Assembly (NCBI GenBank): GCA_015233265.1
Contig: JADFXZ010000052.1
Coordinates: forward strand, 1-13,749
Reading direction: 5' to 3'
Length of the DNA stretch: 13,749 bases
Origin: Nitrospirota bacterium
GTDB lineage: Bacteria > Nitrospirota > Thermodesulfovibrionia > Thermodesulfovibrionales > Magnetobacteriaceae
Made by a program: the position numbers and the translations under genes. This document shows positions 1 through 6,864 of this stretch, in pieces. Positions within the stretch are counted from its first letter, which is position 1, and each line of letters begins with the position of its first letter. Under the pieces are notes generated by a model. That model was given only the letters and a program-made list of their open reading frames with translations. It ran no database searches and had not been told where the DNA came from.

Positions 1-55
1 TGACATCGATTGGACGAGTGTTCAACGGCATAATCCGAGATGTCTCAGACAGGAT
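1..55 (+). repeat. Window-end direct repeat of hybrid-kinase PAS sequence
   Basis: These 55 bases are identical to 3068-3122 inside the large hybrid kinase gene, where they encode the end of the first PAS domain (residues about 378-396). Identity stops abruptly at base 56 (a here, t at 3123). In the PAS reading frame the sequence runs out of the repeat into a non-PAS stretch and stops at 180-182. The ORF that follows is in a different frame. The length of exactly 55 at a sequence end is what a de Bruijn graph assembler with k=55 leaves at a branching node. A true partial paralogue or a chimeric junction is possible. Confidence 0.9.
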
Positions 56-330
56 ACGATTTTTTCTTGTACCTCGACAAGATGGTCTTCACGCATGTAG
101 AGAAAAAAGACAAGGTAAGGATTATAAGGCATCAGCTGCGCCACATCTACATAGACCCGGAAAGCGTAAAAAACCCGTATAAATTGACAGTGCCGGACAT
201 CAGGGACTTCTCGATAGAGATGACATTAAATAAGGACGACCAGCGGTGGGCAGAGCGCGTAATGGAAGTGGCAATGTCGCTGTATGAGACTGATAAGGAA
301 AGCAATAAGCCGGCTTTTTCAATGAGTTAA
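40..330 (+). CDS. C-terminal fragment of an unrecognised protein; apparent start unreliable
   Basis: An open frame ends at TAA 328-330 and encodes about 92 residues of plausible protein from base 55 on, charged and predicted soluble, rich in Asp, Glu, Lys and Arg, with no membrane segment and no motif I recognise. The ATG at 40 lies inside the 55-base repeat shared with the kinase gene, has no convincing Shine-Dalgarno, and the frame upstream is closed by TAA at 31-33 within that repeat. The first five residues therefore probably do not belong to this protein, and its real N-terminus is likely missing from the window. It sits 46 bases before the HD-GYP regulator on the same strand and may be an upstream member of the same operon. 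I cannot assign a function. Confidence 0.5.
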   Translation: MSQTGYDFFLYLDKMVFTHVEKKDKVRIIRHQLRHIYIDPESVKNPYKLTVPDIRDFSIEMTLNKDDQRWAERVMEVAMSLYETDKESNKPAFSMS

Positions 331-364
331 TAAGATAATGTTAATATAGCTATTGAGGATATGT

Positions 365-374
365 GGAAGGTGAG
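365..374 (+). promoter_or_regulatory. Shine-Dalgarno supporting a non-canonical AUC start
   Basis: GGAAGGTGAG contains AGGTGA (368-373), a six-base match to the 16S anti-Shine-Dalgarno, three bases before the ATC at 377. Because AGGTGA pairs with the 3' half of the anti-SD, this spacing equals a normal one for GGAGG. The in-frame stop TGA lies within the site at 371-373, so the receiver-domain frame cannot start further upstream. Confidence 0.6.
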
Positions 375-376
375 CC

Positions 377-1903
377 ATCACTGACAGAAAGCCAGTTATC
401 TTATGTGTAGACGATGAGCCGTTAAACCTGAAACTGCTTAACACCATACTACTGCACAAGGGCTATGATGTCAAGTTGGCATCGGACGGCATTTCCGCCC
501 TCAAGCTAATAGATGACTTTAGGGTTGACCTTGTGCTTTTGGATATTATGCTGCCAGGTATGGATGGCTTTGCGGTATGCCGTGAAATAAAGGAAGATGA
601 GCGGTATAAAAACATTCCAGTGATTATGATTACGGCGCTCTCTGATACAGACAGCCGGATTAAGGGCATCGAGGCAGGGGCTGAGGACTTTATCTCCAAG
701 CCTTTCGATACGGCTGAGGTGCTGGCGCGAATCAAGATGCTGCTGAAGATGAAGCAATTAAACGACGATCTGCTGTTTGCCTACAACTGTATTGGAGATT
801 TAACATCGTTTGGTGAGCAGGCGATGAAGGATTTTGACCCATCTAAATTTAGTTATATATCAAATATCGACAGAATCGTAAGTATGCTGATAAGACAAAA
901 TGCCATGGAGCTGGATAAACCCAGCATGGTTATCATTCACACTGCCGATGAGTTTGAGAGCTGGCACTGGCTTAGGTATGAATTAATTGACAGACATGTG
1001 GTTAAATCGTCGCTTGAGATAGCGTTAAATTGCGAAAACTGCCCACACTTAAAGACTCAGGAGCAGATTTTCTCCTGCGCCAACAAAGATGATATGTCCG
1101 AGGCAGGGATAGACACCTTTGTATCGATCCTTGAGTCAAAGGGCATCAAGGTATCGAATATTATCTGGTATTTTGGCGGGAAGTTCTGCGTCTTCGCGCT
1201 TAACTACGGCAGGCCGATAAAGAAATATGACACATCTATCTTAAAGAACCTCGTCATGCAGGGGCTGTTTCTGCGTTCGCTGTCTATGCAGCTTACAGAG
1301 ACCGAAAACGCGTTTGAGTATGCCGTATATGCCCTTGCACGGGCATCTGAGGCAAACGACGAGGATACGGGAAATCATATAATAAGAGTAGGAGAGTATG
1401 GTGCTCTGATGGCAAAGATATTGGGCCTTGATGAGACATTTATCAATGAGATGCGCTTTCAGGCGCCCCTTCACGATGTCGGTAAAATCCACGTCCACCC
1501 AGACATTCTCAAGAAAAAGGGTAAGTTTACGGACGAAGAATTTGCTGCCATGAAAAGCCATACATTTTATGGTACGAAGATAATTGGAAACCATATCCGG
1601 CTTGCAATGGCAAAGAATATTGCCATTTCACACCATGAGAGATGGGATGGCTCCGGCTATCCTTACGGGCTAAAGGGGCAGGAGATTCCCATAGAGGGCA
1701 GGATAGTCAGCATAGCCGACCAGTATGACGCACTGCGTAACCAAAGAGCGTATAAGCCAGGTTTTGATCACATAACGACATACCGAATAATCACCGAGGG
1801 AGATGGGAGGACTCTGCCCGGCCATTTTGACCCCGATGTGCTGAAGGCGTTCATAGAGGCCGCCGCGCGTTTTGAAGATGTCTATGAGAGGCTCAAAGGC
1901 TGA
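377..1903 (+). CDS. Response regulator with HD-GYP c-di-GMP phosphodiesterase domain
   Basis: This is a two-component response regulator whose output should be hydrolysis of cyclic di-GMP in the cytoplasm. With a start at 377 it has 508 residues. The receiver domain (about 5-125) has acidic residues D12-D13-E14, phospho-acceptor D56, T86 and K108 followed by Pro. A middle region (about 140-300) has C219-x2-C222-x11-C234 and resembles a degenerate sensory domain I cannot name. The HD-GYP domain (about 310-508) shows HD at 366-367 in HDVGK, HH at 419-420 and GYP at 427-429, all expected for an active enzyme. The start is unusual: the frame is closed by TGA at 371-373 and has no ATG, GTG or TTG until TTG 476, which would delete the receiver's acidic pocket and first strand. 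ATC 377 gives the usual beginning (Met)-Thr-Asp-Arg-Lys-Pro before the first strand, and has a good ribosome site. Alternatives are a sequence error at that codon or a +1 frameshift from ATG 361. It is followed after 32 bases by the hybrid kinase, its likely phosphodonor. Confidence 0.9.
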   Translation: MTDRKPVILCVDDEPLNLKLLNTILLHKGYDVKLASDGISALKLIDDFRVDLVLLDIMLPGMDGFAVCREIKEDERYKNIPVIMITALSDTDSRIKGIEAGAEDFISKPFDTAEVLARIKMLLKMKQLNDDLLFAYNCIGDLTSFGEQAMKDFDPSKFSYISNIDRIVSMLIRQNAMELDKPSMVIIHTADEFESWHWLRYELIDRHVVKSSLEIALNCENCPHLKTQEQIFSCANKDDMSEAGIDTFVSILESKGIKVSNIIWYFGGKFCVFALNYGRPIKKYDTSILKNLVMQGLFLRSLSMQLTETENAFEYAVYALARASEANDEDTGNHIIRVGEYGALMAKILGLDETFINEMRFQAPLHDVGKIHVHPDILKKKGKFTDEEFAAMKSHTFYGTKIIGNHIRLAMAKNIAISHHERWDGSGYPYGLKGQEIPIEGRIVSIADQYDALRNQRAYKPGFDHITTYRIITEGDGRTLPGHFDPDVLKAFIEAAARFEDVYERLKG

Positions 1904-1935
1904 TGCGATTTCAATGGTGGTAGTGGAGAGACTTC

Positions 1936-4900
1936 ATGAATGAACAGCTTTTGACTACAGAGCGTGAGTTTGCACCTTTGAGAAGGTCTTTTCGCCTGAT
2001 TTTTGCATCTATAACTATAATATTTATAATCACTATCGGCACGGGGGCGTGGTTTTCAAGGAAGATTGGCGGTTTCAGCAGGGCTATAACCCTTGCCTGT
2101 TCACAACAGATGAGGGCATTTCAGATAGCGTTTTTAATTACCAGGTCATTAAGTGAACCATCCCCGCAAAGGGAAGAGACCCTCGGGCATGTAAAGATGG
2201 AGATGGACAGATTTGAGGAAATTCTCGGTGCCCTTAAAAGCGGTAGTGTTAAGTACGACATCAGTGATATTGCAGACAAGGAAATAGATAAACATCTGAA
2301 ACTTCTCATCCATAGATGGGAGGAAGAGTTTAAGCCTCATTTGAATTCCATGCTTATGGCCTCTGCGCAAGATATGCCCAAACTTTCACAGGCATATGGA
2401 AGAACAATACATGATTTCGTCGAGACTGACATTGGAGAGGTCGTCAATCTTCTGTTAAGAAAAATAGACAGAATAGAGCAGATGTACATCAGAGGAAGAT
2501 ATTTGGTTACGGTGTTGGCTATACTTTTAATGATGTCGAATTTATCCTACCTCCAGCGCAGAATACTCAGGCCAATAAGCATACTTGTTTCAGATACGGA
2601 GAGGATAACCAGAGGCGATTATTCGGTTTCGGTCAATATTGAGGCGGCGGATGAGCTGATGGTTCTGGCTGAGCGTTTTAACACAATGACATTGACTATT
2701 GCCAGTTCATTCAGAGATATGGAGGCTCAGGTTGCACAGAGGACTTTTGAGCTGTCTTCCACCAACTCAAGGATGCAGTCTTTTTTTGACAGCGCCACTG
2801 ACGCTATTATTTCGATAAACCCCGAAGACAGAAAGATAATCTTCTTCAGCAAGGGGGCGCAGAGGATATTTAAATATTCTTCAGACGAGGTCATTGGCAG
2901 AAATGTCAATGTCCTTATGCCGGAGCCGTACCATTCGGCTCACGAGACATATGTCAGGAACTATCTCGATATGGGCATAAAAAAGATAATAGGACAGACG
3001 ATAAGGGTTAAGGGAAAGAGGAAAAACGGCGAAATCTTCGACGCCGACCTGTCCATAAGCGAAAGCGTGACATCGATTGGACGAGTGTTCAACGGCATAA
3101 TCCGAGATGTCTCAGACAGGATTCAGGCGGAGATGGAGATGCAGAAACTCTCAAACGCAATAGAACAGTCCTCGGAATCTATAGTGATAACTGACATTAA
3201 TGGGACAATTGAATACGTCAACCCATCCTTTGAGAGGACAACCGGTTTCAGCCGCGCCGAGGCGATAGGAAAAAACCCGCGTATACTCAAATCCGGCAGA
3301 CAGACAAGGGCTTACTACAGGGAACTCTGGGAGACGATTCTCGCAGGAAGCATCTGGCATGGAGAGTTCAGTAATAAGAAGAAAAACGGCGAGATTTATT
3401 ATGAGGACGCCACAATCACCCCAATAAGAAATACTAGTGGCGCACTAACGCACTTTGTGGCGATAAAAAATAACATAACGGCAAGAAAACTGGCCGAGGC
3501 CGAAGCCGCGAAAAAGAACGCCGAGCTTCAGACAAGGTCTCACTACGACGCCGTGTATGCCAAGGCAATCTCTCTGTTTAACACAACATTTGACCAGAAA
3601 CAGGCCATATCTGAAATGCTCTCGCTGCTGTCAAGCTCACTGCCCTATCCATGCACAGCCTTTTATTCATATGACGAGTGGACAGGGAAGCTCGTATGTG
3701 AGTCCGCCTTCGGGGTATCTGCTTCTTTGACAAAGGAATTCGATCTCTCAGAAGGGATAGTCGGGCAGTCCGTCGTAAGCGGCTACGCCATTGAGGTGCA
3801 AGGCAGCGAAGAGTTTCCCCTTACGATTGAAACAGGGATTATGTCGATAAAGCCGCAGGCCGTAATCGTCCAGCCCGTATTCTATCAGGGAAGGGTAATG
3901 GGTGTCCTTGTGGTGGCATCGCTTAACCCGCTTAGTGATTTTGACAGGGGATTTATCGAGCGCCTTACGATAAACATCGGTATTTCACTTCAGAACCTGC
4001 GCCAATATAATGACATGAAAGAACTCTCAGAGCAGATTAAACTCAGGGGTGATGAAATAGCCCAGAAGAACATTCAGCTTGAGGAGTCAAACAGATTGAA
4101 ATCAGAGTTTCTGGCCAACATGTCCCATGAGCTTAGGACGCCTCTGAATGCGATTATCGGGTTTTCGGAAATCCTCAAAGACGGCATTCTGGGTGCTCTT
4201 GGAGAGGGCCAGCATGAATATGTGGTAGATATTTTCACCAGCGGGCAGCACCTGTTGTCACTTATTAACGACATCCTTGATCTTTCAAAGATTGAGGCTG
4301 GGAAGATGTCTCTTGACCTCGAAAGGCTTGACATTCCCTATATGCTTGGAAACAGCCTCTCGATAATAAAAGAAAAGGCTCAGGCCAACAATATAGCCCT
4401 ACAGCTCGAAGTTGCGGAAACTGTCGGGCAGATGTATGCAGATGCCAGAAAATTCAAACAGATTGTCTATAATCTGCTCTCTAACGCGATCAAATTCACC
4501 CCCTCAAATGGAACCGTAGTCTTAAACGCGGGCGTTATATCTATAGACGAAGGCAAATTCCTCGAGGTATATGTATCCGACACTGGAATCGGCATGTCTG
4601 AGGAGGGAATGAAAAAACTCTTCCGGCCATTTGAGCAGATAGACGGCTCGCTATCGAGAAGATATGAGGGCACGGGGCTTGGCCTTGCCATGGTTAAACG
4701 CTTGGTAGAGCTGCACGGCGGCTCAATTGCAGTTGACAGCCAAGAGGGCAAGGGCAGCAAGTTTACCTTTAGAATCCCTTACAGGGACGAGGGCATCTTA
4801 TCTGAGCCGCATGTGGACGCGCCGCCACCCGTGGCATATCAGGCAGAAATGCTTGAGGAAGTACCGCAAGATCAATTGCAAAAACAATCAACTCAGCAAC

Positions 4901-6477
4901 CAATACTGCAACCGAAAGACCCGCTTGTACTAATCGTCGAGAACGACCCGATGTCAGCCGAACTCCTGATGATTCAGCTGAGGTCTGAGGGTTACCGCAC
5001 AATTACAGCCTCCACAGCCGAGGGCGCGCTTGAGCTTGCCCAATCTGAACTCCCAGACCTTATAACGCTCGATATCATGCTGCCAGGGATGCACGGCTGG
5101 GATTTTCTTAAAAATATGAAGGAAAATGAGGTGACAAAAAACATCCCCGTGGTTATTATATCCATGGCGGCGGACAAATCGAAGGGGTTTTCCCTTGGGG
5201 CCTCCAATGTGCTGCAAAAACCGGTATCTAATGATGAGCTGATTGAGGCAATCAAGCACATCGGCATATTTCCCGAGGACACGGCAAGGCAATTAAGGGT
5301 ACTTGTGGTAGATGACGACCCTAAGGCGGTTGAACTTGTCTCTCAATATCTCTGCAATGAAGGCTGTTGTGAGATATTCAGGGCATTTGGCGGGCAAGAG
5401 GCGGTAGATACGGCAATACGTGAACTGCCTGATCTGATAATACTGGATTTGATGATGCCGCAGATGACAGGCTTCGATGTCGTACGCGCCCTCAGAGACC
5501 GGCCTGAGACCGCCTCGATTCATATTATAATTCTCACCGCTAAGATAATAACGGAAGAGGACAGCAACGCTCTGAATGACAACGTTCTAAAAATTGTCCA
5601 CAAGGGAAACTTCAGTAAGTCTGACTTAATAGCCGAGACAAGACGTGCTTTGCGCATGAGACACCATCAGCAGACACTGCAACCGGCTGCCCTGCCTGTC
5701 GAAGACACCGCTGCTAAACCCCTAAAACCCCATGATACTCTTGTCCTGATTATCGAGGACAACTCAACGCAGTCCAATATGATGAGAAACTGCCTTGAGC
5801 GCCATGGCTACACTGTAGCACAGGCATCAAACGGACACGCGGCACTGGAGCTGATGCTCAATCGCAAACCCGATATCATTACCCTTGACCTGATGATGCC
5901 GCAAATGGATGGTTTTACCTTTATCGAAAAGAAATCTGAGAATCCTGACTATGCCAACATTCCAGTTGTAATAGTCTCGGCAGCCACAGACGAGGCCCAT
6001 GGAGACACGCTCAGTGCCGACGCGTTTCTAAGGAAACCCGTCAGACACAAGGAAATGCTCTCAGTGGTGGAATCTCTGCTGGGGGCTGCCAAAAAAAATG
6101 GCAGGCACAGGATATTACTTATAGATGATGACCCTAAGGCAATTAAGGTTATCTCGTCCTATTTTATGGATGACAAGTACGAGGTGCTCAGAGAGTATGG
6201 GGGAATGGAGGGCATAGATACCGCCATATCGATGAGGCCGGACATAATAGTTCTCGATTTGATGATGCCGCTGATGAGCGGCTTTGAAGTCCTCAGACAA
6301 CTCAAGGGCGCTGATGCCACAAGAGACATCCCAGTTGTTATTCTAACGGCAAAGGTGCTGACTGACGCTGAACGCCATGAACTCCTCTACGCGGTAGAGT
6401 CGATATTTGAAAAAGCCCCAACCTCTTACGATTCGGTGCTCAGAAACATCGAGATGCTATTGAGGACAAAAAGGTGA
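1936..6477 (+). CDS. Membrane hybrid sensor histidine kinase with four receiver domains
   Basis: A 1513-residue inner-membrane sensor kinase. Order of parts: membrane helix about 18-40; helical extracytoplasmic domain about 41-187, whose start (ITLACSQQM) recalls the NarX/PilJ P-box; membrane helix about 188-206; HAMP about 207-260; PAS1 about 280-395; PAS2 about 401-525; GAF about 530-690; coiled coil; HisKA with H731 in MSHELRTPLN; HATPase with N846/N850, D882 (DTGIG) and G912-G916 (GTGLG); then four receivers. Phospho-acceptors and conserved Lys are D1046/K1095, D1171/K1223, D1318/K1367 and D1441/K1493. REC1 begins E-N-D and REC3 E-D-N, while REC2 and REC4 both begin D-D-D-P-K-A, so the array looks like a duplicated pair. 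REC2 has Gly, not Pro, after its Lys. ATG 1936 has GGAG at 1924-1927, eight bases upstream. The next gene overlaps its stop. Two 55-base segments of this gene recur at the window ends. Role by family: autophosphorylation and relay to the neighbouring receivers; the ligand is unknown. Confidence 0.93.
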   Translation: MNEQLLTTEREFAPLRRSFRLIFASITIIFIITIGTGAWFSRKIGGFSRAITLACSQQMRAFQIAFLITRSLSEPSPQREETLGHVKMEMDRFEEILGALKSGSVKYDISDIADKEIDKHLKLLIHRWEEEFKPHLNSMLMASAQDMPKLSQAYGRTIHDFVETDIGEVVNLLLRKIDRIEQMYIRGRYLVTVLAILLMMSNLSYLQRRILRPISILVSDTERITRGDYSVSVNIEAADELMVLAERFNTMTLTIASSFRDMEAQVAQRTFELSSTNSRMQSFFDSATDAIISINPEDRKIIFFSKGAQRIFKYSSDEVIGRNVNVLMPEPYHSAHETYVRNYLDMGIKKIIGQTIRVKGKRKNGEIFDADLSISESVTSIGRVFNGIIRDVSDRIQAEMEMQKLSNAIEQSSESIVITDINGTIEYVNPSFERTTGFSRAEAIGKNPRILKSGRQTRAYYRELWETILAGSIWHGEFSNKKKNGEIYYEDATITPIRNTSGALTHFVAIKNNITARKLAEAEAAKKNAELQTRSHYDAVYAKAISLFNTTFDQKQAISEMLSLLSSSLPYPCTAFYSYDEWTGKLVCESAFGVSASLTKEFDLSEGIVGQSVVSGYAIEVQGSEEFPLTIETGIMSIKPQAVIVQPVFYQGRVMGVLVVASLNPLSDFDRGFIERLTINIGISLQNLRQYNDMKELSEQIKLRGDEIAQKNIQLEESNRLKSEFLANMSHELRTPLNAIIGFSEILKDGILGALGEGQHEYVVDIFTSGQHLLSLINDILDLSKIEAGKMSLDLERLDIPYMLGNSLSIIKEKAQANNIALQLEVAETVGQMYADARKFKQIVYNLLSNAIKFTPSNGTVVLNAGVISIDEGKFLEVYVSDTGIGMSEEGMKKLFRPFEQIDGSLSRRYEGTGLGLAMVKRLVELHGGSIAVDSQEGKGSKFTFRIPYRDEGILSEPHVDAPPPVAYQAEMLEEVPQDQLQKQSTQQPILQPKDPLVLIVENDPMSAELLMIQLRSEGYRTITASTAEGALELAQSELPDLITLDIMLPGMHGWDFLKNMKENEVTKNIPVVIISMAADKSKGFSLGASNVLQKPVSNDELIEAIKHIGIFPEDTARQLRVLVVDDDPKAVELVSQYLCNEGCCEIFRAFGGQEAVDTAIRELPDLIILDLMMPQMTGFDVVRALRDRPETASIHIIILTAKIITEEDSNALNDNVLKIVHKGNFSKSDLIAETRRALRMRHHQQTLQPAALPVEDTAAKPLKPHDTLVLIIEDNSTQSNMMRNCLERHGYTVAQASNGHAALELMLNRKPDIITLDLMMPQMDGFTFIEKKSENPDYANIPVVIVSAATDEAHGDTLSADAFLRKPVRHKEMLSVVESLLGAAKKNGRHRILLIDDDPKAIKVISSYFMDDKYEVLREYGGMEGIDTAISMRPDIIVLDLMMPLMSGFEVLRQLKGADATRDIPVVILTAKVLTDAERHELLYAVESIFEKAPTSYDSVLRNIEMLLRTKR
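2645..2699 (+). repeat. Internal copy of the right window end (inverted)
   Basis: This 55-base segment of the hybrid kinase gene, encoding the end of its HAMP domain (residues about 237-255), is the exact reverse complement of 13695-13749. It is the upstream edge of a 478-base HAMP-PAS1 stretch whose downstream edge (3068-3122) matches the left window end. Confidence 0.9.
3068..3122 (+). repeat. Internal copy of the left window end (direct)
   Basis: This 55-base segment within the PAS1-coding part of the hybrid kinase is identical to bases 1-55. Here it is in frame with and continuous into the coding sequence on both sides, so this is the natural context of the sequence. Confidence 0.9.
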
Positions 6478-6851
6478 AAGTCCTGATTATAGAAGATAAC
6501 CCATTAAACATGAAGCTCGCGGCTGAGATACTACGCCGCACGGGCTACACTGTGCTTGAGGCGGTAAACGCCGCCGATGGAATCGCCATGGCAAAGGAAG
6601 AGCAACCGGTGCTTGTCCTTATGGATATACAGCTTCCAGGCATGGACGGCCTGAGCGCTACCAGAATCTTAAAGCAAGATGAGCAAACCCGTGACATCAA
6701 AGTGGTAGCCCTTACGGCCTTTGCAATGAAGGGCGACGAACAGCGCATGAGAGAGGCCGGATGTGACGGCTATGTGTCGAAGCCAATAAGGTATAAGGAG
6801 TTTCTTGAGACGGTCTCATCTTTTTTTAAAAAAGGACCACAGGCGGGATGA
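6474..6851 (+). CDS. Stand-alone receiver protein, DivK/CheY-like
   Basis: A 125-residue single-domain response regulator without output domain, cytoplasmic. It has acidic E7-D8, phospho-acceptor D51 in LMDIQLPGMDG, T81 and K103-P104, a complete set for phosphorylation. Family knowledge: such proteins act as phosphate shuttles or sinks or by protein-protein contact; the LMDIQLPG and ALTAFAMKGD stretches resemble DivK-type receivers. The start is GTG 6474, overlapping the kinase stop by four bases (GTGA), with GAGG at 6462-6465 eight bases upstream, implying translational coupling to the hybrid kinase. It probably takes phosphate from that kinase or the next one. The gene ends 13 bases before the following kinase. 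Confidence 0.93.
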   Translation: MKVLIIEDNPLNMKLAAEILRRTGYTVLEAVNAADGIAMAKEEQPVLVLMDIQLPGMDGLSATRILKQDEQTRDIKVVALTAFAMKGDEQRMREAGCDGYVSKPIRYKEFLETVSSFFKKGPQAG

Positions 6852-6864
6852 TGGGAAATAGATA

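Noticed and set aside
361..384. Eight-codon ORF ATG 361 to TGA 382 as a leader peptide
   Set aside because: Its GAGG is only two bases before the ATG and there is no sign of attenuation. It is kept only as an alternative frameshift start for the next gene.
476..1903. TTG 476 as start of the HD-GYP regulator
   Set aside because: It would cut off the first strand and acidic pocket of an otherwise complete receiver domain that is open in frame back to 374.
4467..4760. Antisense open frames over the kinase gene and other long genes
   Set aside because: They lie opposite strongly conserved catalytic motifs, have no recognisable domains or ribosome sites, and are explained by codon bias of the sense genes.
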